Shown: one piece after another, positions 9,441 through 15,616 of the stretch | Layout of the letters: every line of letters starts with the position of its first letter | How positions within the stretch are numbered: position 1 is the first letter of the stretch | Assembly (NCBI RefSeq): GCF_903645285.1 | Contig: NZ_CAHJXN010000003.1 | Location: forward strand, 437,001-501,000 | DNA: 64,000 bases | Direction of reading: 5' to 3' | Origin: Streptococcus thalassemiae | GTDB lineage: Bacteria > Bacillota > Bacilli > Lactobacillales > Streptococcaceae | Position numbers and translations under genes: made by a program | Notes under the pieces: generated by a model | Told to the model about the DNA's origin: nothing | Databases searched by the model: none | The model's input: only the letters and a program-made list of their open reading frames with translations

Positions 9441-10247
9441 CTATTCTTTACGATCTTTTTCTAGGATACGCAGACTGATATCAAAATCACGCATATCTGT
9501 TTCATTGAGTTCTCTCAAAACTTGGTCCAGCTCAAGGTCAAATTGTTCGATGGCTGCTTTAGCTTGTTGCAAACGTTCTTCTGCTCGATTATAGTTCTTC
9601 GGATTGGCCTTAATCTTTAAATAGCCTTCCAGAATCGTTTTGAATTTCTCCATCTTCAAACTATGAATGGCAGTCAATTCTTCCTTATCTCCCTCAGCCG
9701 AGGTAGCAATCTTGTCTAAAATGGCCTGATGGTCAATGGCAATATTGGCCAAGGTCTGGGACAATTCTGGAGCTAATTCCTCTGGCTCCGTATTTTCAAG
9801 ATCTACCTGACTTTTTCTATCCAAACGTTCTAGCTGAACATCGATATTTGCCCGCACTGTACGAACCTTTTTGTCAATACGGTTGTAGACATCAGCATCG
9901 ATATAGGACTTGAGACGATCCGCCTCCTGATGGATTTCCCTCAGTTCGATCAATACTTGATTAGCCAGACTCTTATAGGACTCTGAGCCTTTTTCTACTA
10001 AAGTTCCCTCCAATTGCTGAATATCCTTGTCCGCCTGACGAATCCGAGCTTTTAAAAGCTCAATCCGATCGTCGAGAGAGCGATCCTGTACAAGAGGATA
10101 GCGCCAACGTTTATAGAGACGATAACCACCATAGCCTAGCAGGACACAAGCCGCAAGTGGGAGAGCATATTGAACCAAAAGGCCCAGTAAGAACAAGAAG
10201 CCCCAAAAATAGAGACAGCCTTTCCAAAAACCATTACCTGATTTCAT
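9441..10247 (-). CDS. XpaC-like protein (5-bromo-4-chloroindolyl phosphate hydrolysis family)
   Basis: 268 residues. There is a short N-terminal membrane region (about residues 8-45, with GCLYFWGFLFLLGLLVQYALPLAACVL-type hydrophobicity), then a long charged helical domain. The end LRELNETDMRDFDISLRILEKDR is typical of XpaC proteins that precede telA. I chose the ATG at 10247 because AAGGA is 6 bases upstream; the ATG two codons earlier would touch the RBS. A likely promoter (TGCTAAAAT, minus strand, 10278-10286) lies 31 bp upstream. The biochemical role is unproven despite the family name. Confidence 0.78.
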   Translation of the reverse strand: MKSGNGFWKGCLYFWGFLFLLGLLVQYALPLAACVLLGYGGYRLYKRWRYPLVQDRSLDDRIELLKARIRQADKDIQQLEGTLVEKGSESYKSLANQVLIELREIHQEADRLKSYIDADVYNRIDKKVRTVRANIDVQLERLDRKSQVDLENTEPEELAPELSQTLANIAIDHQAILDKIATSAEGDKEELTAIHSLKMEKFKTILEGYLKIKANPKNYNRAEERLQQAKAAIEQFDLELDQVLRELNETDMRDFDISLRILEKDRKE

Positions 10248-10464
10248 AAACATTCCTTATTTTCAATTTATAAGTCTATTTTAGCACAAAAGAGCAAAAT
10301 GAGGGCGGAAATCCCCTAGAAAAGAGTTGATTTCTTTGCTGTAGAATGGAGGCTAGTAGCGCGTGGGCTAATTTCAGTGGAGCGGACTCAAAACACAAAT
10401 ACACTCTAAGGAAATATCAAAACAAAAGCTTGAAATATCGGAGGGGTTGTGTTAGAATTGGATT

Positions 10465-10530
10465 ATAGTGATGATAATTGTCTAACAAGGCAACAAAAAG
10501 CCCCAACGTTCCCGCGTTGAGGTTTTTTTG
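10465..10530 (+). ncRNA. Antitoxin RNA of a type I Fst-like toxin system
   Basis: A promoter TTGAAA (10430-10435), 17-bp spacer, TAGAAT (10453-10458, preceded by TG) would start an RNA near 10465 that ends at the hairpin at 10501-10522. The resulting ~65-nt size matches the antitoxin RNA (RNA II) of Fst modules. Its 5' part (10470-10494) is a direct repeat of 10628-10652, so it is complementary to the start region of the toxin mRNA. Inferred from architecture. Confidence 0.7.
10495..10529. terminator. Bidirectional terminator shared by Fst-like toxin mRNA and antitoxin RNA
   Basis: CCCCAACG (10501-10508) pairs with CGTTGAGG (10515-10522). It is flanked by five As on the left and seven Ts on the right, so it works for both strands, as in Fst systems. 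Confidence 0.85.
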
Positions 10531-10549
10531 GCTTATTGCCCCTTAAAGG

Positions 10550-10645
10550 TTATTTCTTGCGTGAGTTAAGCCATTTCTCAAACAAGGTTGTCAAAATATT
10601 GACTACTAAGGGTGCTAGAAAAATTGTGATGATAATTTCTAACAT
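10550..10645 (-). CDS. Fst/Ldr-family type I toxin, 31 aa
   Basis: The frame encodes a 31-residue peptide: acidic start MLEIIITIF, then LAPLVVNILTTLFEKWL and a basic tail NSRKK. This is the Fst/Ldr plan: one membrane helix with a conserved Pro, then a Trp-Leu and charged C terminus. Overexpressed Fst peptides damage the membrane. A GGGAGG RBS lies upstream and a hairpin (CCCCCT pairing with the RBS bases) could mask it. Its own promoter, the convergent antisense RNA and the shared terminator complete a type I module. Confidence 0.83.
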   Translation of the reverse strand: MLEIIITIFLAPLVVNILTTLFEKWLNSRKK

Positions 10646-10684
10646 CGGCAACACCTCCCTTCATTAAATTGAGGGGGCTAAAAC

Positions 10685-10713
10685 ATTATATCACACCAGA
10701 TTTATATCATCAA
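10685..10713 (-). promoter_or_regulatory. Promoter of the Fst-like toxin mRNA
   Basis: On the minus strand TTGATG, 17-bp spacer, TATAAT with extended TGn. Transcription would start near 10678, giving a short leader with an RBS-masking hairpin. Confidence 0.7.
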
Positions 10714-10732
10714 CATCGTGGAATTCCCAAAC

Positions 10733-10755
10733 AAAAACGCCTTTAGGCGCTATTT
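10733..10755 (-). terminator. Terminator of the relBE-like operon
   Basis: CGCC (10738-10741) / GGCG (10746-10749) with a TTTA loop. On the minus strand it is followed by TTTTTG. It overlaps the toxin gene's TAG stop. Confidence 0.7.
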
Positions 10756-11097
10756 TTTCTTGAACAAGCGGATGTAGTCCTGTTTACAATGAATAATATC
10801 TGATACAAAGACAGCTTTTCTGTCCTCTAAAATATGATAGAAGGCTAGGTAGTCGCCTAAAATGATGCATCTGGTTTTGTGGGGTGGGTATATAATACCT
10901 CCTACTCTTTCATCAGCATCAAATCCTACTTCTGGGAAGACTTCAAGACGCTCCAAACCATAAAGAATATTCTTAACTGTGTTTGCTCCTGCCTGTTCTG
11001 AAAAGTAGTTAGCTGAGATATAATCTTTAATACCTCTTAGCTGTTCTTGTACCGTTTCAGAGACAATAAGGCTATATGCGTTCTCGTTAAATTCCAA
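10750..11097 (-). CDS. RelE/ParE-superfamily toxin
   Basis: 115 residues. The fold markers are an N-terminal helix (ETVQEQLRGIKDYISANYFSEQAG), then strands around LEVFPEVGFDADERVGG and TRCIILGDYLAFYHI, and a C-terminal VSDIIHCKQDYIRLF. These match RelE/ParE-type toxins, most of which are mRNA interferases or gyrase poisons. Its start overlaps the antitoxin gene by 11 bases, which is typical of translational coupling. It is paired with a RelB/DinJ-type protein just upstream. I cannot tell which RelE subclass it belongs to from motifs alone. Confidence 0.83.
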   Translation of the reverse strand: MEFNENAYSLIVSETVQEQLRGIKDYISANYFSEQAGANTVKNILYGLERLEVFPEVGFDADERVGGIIYPPHKTRCIILGDYLAFYHILEDRKAVFVSDIIHCKQDYIRLFKKK

Positions 11098-11374
11098 GGT
11101 TAGCCCTCACTTCATCAAGGCTGTAAGTTCTTCCATGTTCTAAATCCTCAAAGCTACGAGCAATTTCAGCACGCAACCTTGACAGAAGTTCTTCTCTTTC
11201 TTTGTCTACTTGAGTTTCAAATGGCAAGGCTTTATTTTCTACAATGTGTTCTAAAAACAAGTTAAAACTAGCTGTCATATCAAGATTTTGCGCTGTAATA
11301 ATAGCTTTGGCCTTCTCTAACAAGTCTCTATTAGTCTTAAAGTTCACCTGTGTGTTTTTTTCTAAAACATTCAT
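11087..11374 (-). CDS. RelB/DinJ-family antitoxin
   Basis: 95 residues. The N-terminal half (VNFKTNRDLLEKAKAIITAQNLDMTASFNLFLEHIV) is the ribbon-helix-helix DNA-binding and dimer domain of RelB/DinJ proteins. The charged C-terminal part wraps the toxin in this family. The RBS is AGGAGG, 7 bases from the ATG. It should bind and neutralise the downstream toxin and repress its own promoter through the operator at 11412-11435. Confidence 0.85.
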   Translation of the reverse strand: MNVLEKNTQVNFKTNRDLLEKAKAIITAQNLDMTASFNLFLEHIVENKALPFETQVDKEREELLSRLRAEIARSFEDLEHGRTYSLDEVRANLGI

Positions 11375-11395
11375 AGTGGTACCTCCTTTTAGACT

Positions 11396-11435
11396 ATTAT
11401 ATCACTTTCAACTATACAGGTCTAGTTACGTATAG
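11396..11435 (-). promoter_or_regulatory. relBE-like promoter and palindromic operator
   Basis: The minus strand has extended -10 TGATATAAT (TATAAT at 11396-11401). Just upstream is an inverted repeat, CTATAC (11412-11417) / GTATAG (11430-11435), overlapping the -35 region. It is a good candidate for the autoregulatory site. Confidence 0.6.
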
Positions 11436-11527
11436 ATACTTTTAGCTGTATGCTTAAAAAGCTATTAAACGCCCCAAAGTGCTTAATATCAGGAACTTAA
11501 AATGACGAGTTCAGCAGGCAAGAAACT

Positions 11528-11551
11528 AGCACGGTCAAACGTGCTTTTTTT
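11528..11551 (+). terminator. Rho-independent terminator, plus strand
   Basis: AGCACG / CGTGCT with a 6-base loop, then seven Ts. There is no plus-strand gene upstream, so it either ends an unidentified short RNA or is a leftover of the mobile-element history here. Nothing else is recognisable between 11436 and 11634, except a minus-strand -10 like sequence (TATAAT at 11574-11579). Confidence 0.65.
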
Positions 11552-11634
11552 GTTACTAGTTGCTGATAGATTCATTATATCACATAGCATATAAAAGGCA
11601 AAAATAATCCGTATCAAAAAGCACTTAGATTTTT

Positions 11635-11814
11635 CTAGGTGCTCCTTTCTTTTAACATTTCCTCAAATTCATCCAATTCATCCAAAGATAGTTGTGCAAA
11701 CACAGTTGACATTTTTTCTTGAATCGAATCATCCTCGCTATTACCGAATTCACTACTATCGATAGCTTCGAGTTGTTTATAAACTTCATTAAATTTTTCC
11801 AAAGTCAAAGCCAT
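11635..11814 (-). CDS. Small acidic hypothetical protein (59 aa)
   Basis: 59 residues, MALTLEKFNEVYKQLEA start, strongly acidic (SSEFGNSEDD, LDELDEFEEM) and probably helical. The ATG at 11814 has a GGAG RBS at 8 bases. A GTG 9 bases upstream is in frame but sits in the RBS. No family recognised. It lies directly after a broken phage gene, so it is probably part of the same prophage remnant or an antitoxin-like accessory gene. Confidence 0.55.
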   Translation of the reverse strand: MALTLEKFNEVYKQLEAIDSSEFGNSEDDSIQEKMSTVFAQLSLDELDEFEEMLKERST

Positions 11815-11838
11815 ATTTTTCACTCCAATCCATGAGAG

Positions 11839-12203
11839 CTAGCTCTTGTGCTGTAACACTATTGTACCCTTTTCTGAGATACTTTTCAATACTATTTCGA
11901 TAGGTTCGGATATATGTGAAGTCTTTGGATGATTTTTTAATTTATCAACAAATTCATCACTTCGTACATAATCAAGATTCGCTCCAAATTGCCTACCGCT
12001 TAACTCTCGTTCTCGTGGTTCCACAACATACTTGCCATACCACTCTTTACACGTCATATCAACAGGGACTAGCTCGGTCTTGCCTGTCACTGGATTCCTT
12101 GCTCTGCGCTTCAGCTTGCTGTAGCCTGCATCCTCTGAAATCTTATAAAGTAAGTCATCCGCTCTCTGACGTTCATCATCGTTTTAAACTTATCCAGCTC
12201 CAT
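11839..12203 (-). pseudogene. Frameshifted phage-derived gene
   Basis: An ATG at 12203 with an AAGGAG RBS opens MELDKFK, then the frame is lost. Adding one A in the A-run at 12182-12185 (minus strand) restores a continuous protein: NDDERQRADDLLYKISEDAGY, KLKRRARNPVTGKTELVPVDMTCKEW, ending at 11839. The total of 365 nt is one short of a multiple of three, which fits a single-base deletion. The restored protein is about 121 residues and resembles proteins carried in streptococcal prophage regions; I cannot name its role with confidence. Relic beside an integrase fragment. Confidence 0.6.
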
Positions 12204-12218
12204 TAGTTCGCTCCTTTG

Positions 12219-12347
12219 TGGTATAATTAGTCTAAAGAGAAGTGAGGTAGAAATGATAGTGTCGCTACGCAACTTCATAGTATGAGATGACGGGACAGGC
12301 ACACCGTCCACTACTCTTTGGCGCTTAGATTGTTCTAGGCGTTTTTT
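12219..12347 (+). ncRNA. Candidate small RNA with own promoter and terminator
   Basis: Extended -10 TGGTATAAT (12219-12227), then about 115 nt, then a terminator stem CGCTTAGA (12322-12329) / TCTAGGCG (12334-12341) plus six Ts. The transcript contains GACGG...CCGTC and GTAG...CTAC pairings and a 10-codon frame (MIVSLRNFIV) behind a GAGG RBS. It is divergent from the phage pseudogene. It could be a phage-derived regulatory RNA; no family recognised. Confidence 0.45.
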
Positions 12348-12498
12348 GCGTTTTCTCGGCGTTCGCTCTTGGTTCAAGTCCATTCTCCATACTATTTGGT
12401 AAGGAATTAAGAGACATTTTTATCTCTCCTATCTCCTTGTCATTCTGCGAGCAACTAAGGCAAGTTATTACTTTGCTTATCTGCTTATCATTTTGTAA

Positions 12499-12801
12499 GC
12501 AACAAAACCAAAAGAACAGACTTTTAAACTTCTCTCATTCCCTCAATACCCAAACAATAAAACACTATCAACTCGTTTAAACACACGTTTCAAACATGCT
12601 GGTGTACCTAATATTGGATTCCACGGTTTTAGACACACACACGCTAGTCTTTTGCTAAACTCTGGAATACCCTATAAAGAATTACAACACCGTCTAGGTC
12701 ATTCTACACTAGCTATGACTATGGACACTTACAGTCATCTTTCCAAAGAAAAAGCAAAAACAGCCGTCTCATTTTATGAGAAAGCTGTAAGTTCGTTATA
12801 A
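12499..12801 (+). pseudogene. Tyrosine integrase, C-terminal fragment only
   Basis: A 100-codon open stretch with no start encodes the end of a phage/ICE-type tyrosine recombinase. HGFRHTHASLLLNSG carries the His-x-x-Arg motif, LGHSTLAMTMDTYSHL carries the second His and the catalytic Tyr. The N-terminal and first catalytic Arg parts are missing, so it is not functional. It sits beside rpsD with other prophage debris, suggesting an element once integrated here and decayed. Upstream, 12430-12454 and 12479-12503 are imperfect 25-bp direct repeats of unknown meaning. Confidence 0.85.
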
Positions 12802-12851
12802 GTGATGACAAAAATGATGACAAACTCAGAAATCAAGCTTTTAAGACAAAG

Positions 12852-12873
12852 AAAAAAGCCCACTGTTGTAGGC
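12852..12873 (-). terminator. rpsD terminator
   Basis: Minus-strand stem GCCTAC / GTGGGC with a short loop, followed by six Ts, just past the rpsD stop. Confidence 0.8.
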
Positions 12874-12896
12874 TTCTTACAATATAAAGTCTTATC

Positions 12897-13508
12897 TTAA
12901 AGCATTTTGTTGTAGAATTCAACGACAAGTGCTTCGTTGATTTCTGGGTTGATTTCGTCGCGTTCTGGCAAGCGAGTCAATGAACCTTCCAATTTTTCAG
13001 CATCGAATGATACGAATGCTGGACGTCCAAGAGTAGCTTCTACTGCTTCAAGGATAGCTGGAACTTTCAATGATTTTTCACGAACTGAGATCACTTGACC
13101 TGGAGTTACGCGGTATGATGGGATATCAACGCGTTTTCCGTCAACAAGGATGTGACCGTGGTTTACGAATTGACGAGCTTGACGACGAGTAGTCGCAAGA
13201 CCAAGACGGTAAACAACGTTATCCAAACGACGTTCCAAAAGAAGCATGAAATTGAAACCTAGGATTCCGCCTTTGATTTTTGTAGCTTGTACGAACAAGT
13301 TACGGAATTGTTTTTCACCTACACCGTAAGTGAAACGAAGTTTTTGTTTTTCAGCCAATTGCAAACCGTATTCTGACAATTTAGAACGGTTGTTTGGTCC
13401 GTGTTGTCCTGGTACGTAGTTACGACGTGCCAATTCTTTACCTGTACCTGTAAGTGAAAGGCCAAGGCGACGAGCTTGTTTCCAAGATGGTCCTGTATAA
13501 CGTGACAT
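12897..13508 (-). CDS. rpsD: 30S ribosomal protein S4
   Basis: 203 residues, starting [26 protein letters not shown], the standard Firmicutes S4 start. The S4 RNA-binding domain is at about residues 93-155 ([39 protein letters not shown]). S4 is a primary 16S rRNA-binding protein that nucleates assembly of the small subunit. The gene is monocistronic, with its own promoter, a ~150-nt leader and a terminator. Intact and unremarkable, flanked on one side by prophage debris. Confidence 0.98.
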   Translation of the reverse strand: MSRYTGPSWKQARRLGLSLTGTGKELARRNYVPGQHGPNNRSKLSEYGLQLAEKQKLRFTYGVGEKQFRNLFVQATKIKGGILGFNFMLLLERRLDNVVYRLGLATTRRQARQFVNHGHILVDGKRVDIPSYRVTPGQVISVREKSLKVPAILEAVEATLGRPAFVSFDAEKLEGSLTRLPERDEINPEINEALVVEFYNKML

Positions 13509-13696
13509 GTGAATGTCCTCCTGATATAAATAATATTTCGGTGGAAATAGTCACTTAGAAAGCCCTGATTCGTGCAGATGCCCTTCGCCTAAACAGCCAA
13601 GGTTACTTATCATAAGACACCTGTTGACGAGCTTCATGCTTTCCTGCTGATATTTCGCACAAAATCCATTCTACCATGAATAGCTAGATTTGTAAA
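13509..13696 (-). promoter_or_regulatory. rpsD promoter and long structured leader
   Basis: Minus-strand TTTACA, 17-bp spacer, TAGAAT (13668-13673, with extended TG) would start transcription near 13661. That leaves a ~150-nt leader before the AGGAGG RBS. In Bacillus subtilis S4 represses its own mRNA through such a leader; a similar role here is inferred only from leader length and GC-rich pairing segments. Confidence 0.5.
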
Positions 13697-13702
13697 GGGG
13701 GT

Positions 13703-14755
13703 TTAAGCTTTATTTTCATTACCAGAGAGATTGAGAGCAAGGGTAAAGGTGCTTCCTAGGCCGTACTGACTGCTGACTGTGATTTCCCCACCCAATTGGT
13801 GGGCCAATTCACGCGCAATCGCAAGACCAAGACCATGACCACCTGTTTTCATGTTACGCGAAGTTTCTACACGATAAAGGCGTTTGAAAATATTCTCCAA
13901 ATCCTCTGAGGCAATCCCCTGTCCCTCATCGGTCACACTGATTGAAAGCTGGTGCTTCTCCAGCTTAGCCACCACTTCCAGCTTGGTTCCTGGAGCAGAG
14001 TATTTAAAAGCGTTATTGACCAGATTCACCAAGATACGAGAAAGCTTGGCATAATCTCCCTCAATCCGGGCAGACTCTGGGATTACCTGCAAGTGGACAT
14101 CTCTTCTCTCCTGCTCAATCAAGAACTGAAATTCACTCATGCACTCAATCAAGAGCTGATCCAGAAAAATACTATCTTTACTGGTCATATCCGCCTGATT
14201 TCTGGCTGTGTTTAGAGTCAAAAAATTCAACTCCTCAACCAGTTTATTGAGCCTCTCCGTCTGGCGTCCAATGGTTGCTAGATAATGAGCTTGCTCCGAC
14301 TCCTTGATAACCCCATCTAAAATCCCTTCTACCGTCGCTTGGATTGAAGTGATAGGAGTCTTAATATCATGCGAAAGTTGAGCAATCATCAAGCCCTTTT
14401 CTCGTTCGCTTTCTTCCAAGGAATCAAAGCTTGCCTGCAAATCATGGGACATTTCATTAAAAGCTTGGCCTAATTGTTGAAATTCTAAAGGGCCTTGAAC
14501 CTCCAAATTTGAAGGAAAATCCTTGTCCGCTACCCGGTTGGCATGTTCCTTGAGTTTGCCCAACGACGTAAATACCGGCGATAGGAGAAAGAGACTAATA
14601 CCAGCACCGACAAGGCTGGCAACGATGGTCATCCCAAGCAAAAAGTAAATCTCACTTTTCTCAATCAGCATTTTTTGAACAGCCCAAAAAACAACCAAAA
14701 TGGTTAAGATGGTTGAAATAATATATCCAACCAAAATATAACTTTTTAGTTTCAT
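13703..14755 (-). CDS. hk08: Sensor histidine kinase (TCS08-type)
   Basis: 350 residues. Two N-terminal membrane helices (about 5-28 and 36-60) frame a very short extracellular loop, which suggests an intramembrane-sensing kinase. A HAMP-like linker follows, then the H-box LSHDIKTPITS with His129, an N-box around NLVNNAFKYS, and G-boxes DEGQGIA and GGHGLGLAIA. It overlaps the response regulator gene by ATGA. Position between rpsD and the PavB-type adhesin matches pneumococcal TCS08, which is reported to control pavB and a pilus and to resemble staphylococcal SaeRS. Cotranscribed with the regulator. Confidence 0.88.
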   Translation of the reverse strand: MKLKSYILVGYIISTILTILVVFWAVQKMLIEKSEIYFLLGMTIVASLVGAGISLFLLSPVFTSLGKLKEHANRVADKDFPSNLEVQGPLEFQQLGQAFNEMSHDLQASFDSLEESEREKGLMIAQLSHDIKTPITSIQATVEGILDGVIKESEQAHYLATIGRQTERLNKLVEELNFLTLNTARNQADMTSKDSIFLDQLLIECMSEFQFLIEQERRDVHLQVIPESARIEGDYAKLSRILVNLVNNAFKYSAPGTKLEVVAKLEKHQLSISVTDEGQGIASEDLENIFKRLYRVETSRNMKTGGHGLGLAIARELAHQLGGEITVSSQYGLGSTFTLALNLSGNENKA

Positions 14756-15450
14756 GTTTGTCCTCTCGGTTTCTCTATCTTATATCCCAACCCCCAAACT
14801 GTCTTAATAGTGGGCGTTTGGTCACTACTATATTTTGCCAACTCCTGTCGAAGAGCATGGATATGCACATTCAAGGTATTGGTATCATCCACATAGTCTT
14901 CTTGCCAGACCTTTTCATAGAGGTCTGTCTTGGAGAAAACTCGCTCTGGATTGCTAGCTAAAATCCACAGCAATTCAAATGATTTAACAGTCAAATCCAG
15001 CATTTCTTCTCCTATTTGAACTTCATGACTACTATGATTCATTTTTAGATTGCCAAGGGAAATCAGCTCTGTTTCGCCCCCACGATGAAGGCGACGCAAA
15101 ATATTATGGACCCGCAAAACCAGCTCACGAGGGCTAAAGGGCTTAGCAATAAAATCATCTGCTCCCAAGCTCAGACCGTAAATCTTGTCCTGTTCACTGG
15201 TCTTAGCAGTAATAAATAGGAAAGGCTGCTCTGGTGATAAGTATTGAACCTCACCGATTAAATCATAACCATCCATCCGAGGCATCATGACATCTGTGAT
15301 AATCAAATCAATCGGTTTTTTCTTGAACAGCTCTAGCGCTTCCAGTCCATCATGGGCTACCAAGACCTGATAACCTGCCTGAATTAAGTATCTCTGATGA
15401 ATATCTGTGATTTCTACCTCGTCATCGACGAGTAAAATTGTCTTTCCCAT
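14752..15450 (-). CDS. rr08: OmpR/PhoB-family response regulator (TCS08-type)
   Basis: 232 residues. The receiver domain has the acidic pair Asp9-Asp10 (LLVDDE), phospho-acceptor Asp53 (IITDVMMP) and Lys103 (FIAKPF). The C-terminal winged-helix DNA-binding domain contains ELLWILASNPERVFSKTDLYEKVW and the typical RQELAKY...TVWGLGYKIE end. It is the first gene of a two-gene operon with the kinase. The adjacent adhesin gene is a likely target by analogy with pneumococcal TCS08. Confidence 0.9.
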   Translation of the reverse strand: MGKTILLVDDEVEITDIHQRYLIQAGYQVLVAHDGLEALELFKKKPIDLIITDVMMPRMDGYDLIGEVQYLSPEQPFLFITAKTSEQDKIYGLSLGADDFIAKPFSPRELVLRVHNILRRLHRGGETELISLGNLKMNHSSHEVQIGEEMLDLTVKSFELLWILASNPERVFSKTDLYEKVWQEDYVDDTNTLNVHIHALRQELAKYSSDQTPTIKTVWGLGYKIEKPRGQT

Positions 15451-15616
15451 CTGTCTCTCCTTTGATAAAAACAGTGCTATACTGCTTTAAGTATAACACT
15501 ATTTTTATTGTTTTACGATGATTTTAATCTGCTATTGAAAGAAAGTCCTGATTGCTGATTGAGTTGGTAAACTAGCCTTAGTCAGCCCACTATCCATCAT
15601 TTATTTCCTTAGCTGA

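Noticed and set aside
11435..11634. Third Fst-type module around the terminator at 11528-11551
   Set aside because: There is a terminator and a minus-strand -10, but no small hydrophobic ORF with an RBS and no direct repeat giving antisense pairing.
12499..12801. Functional integrase
   Set aside because: Only the C-terminal catalytic part remains; there is no start codon, and the first catalytic Arg region is missing.
13509..13696. tRNA or other stable RNA gene upstream of rpsD
   Set aside because: No cloverleaf or CCA end; the segment is best read as the rpsD leader.
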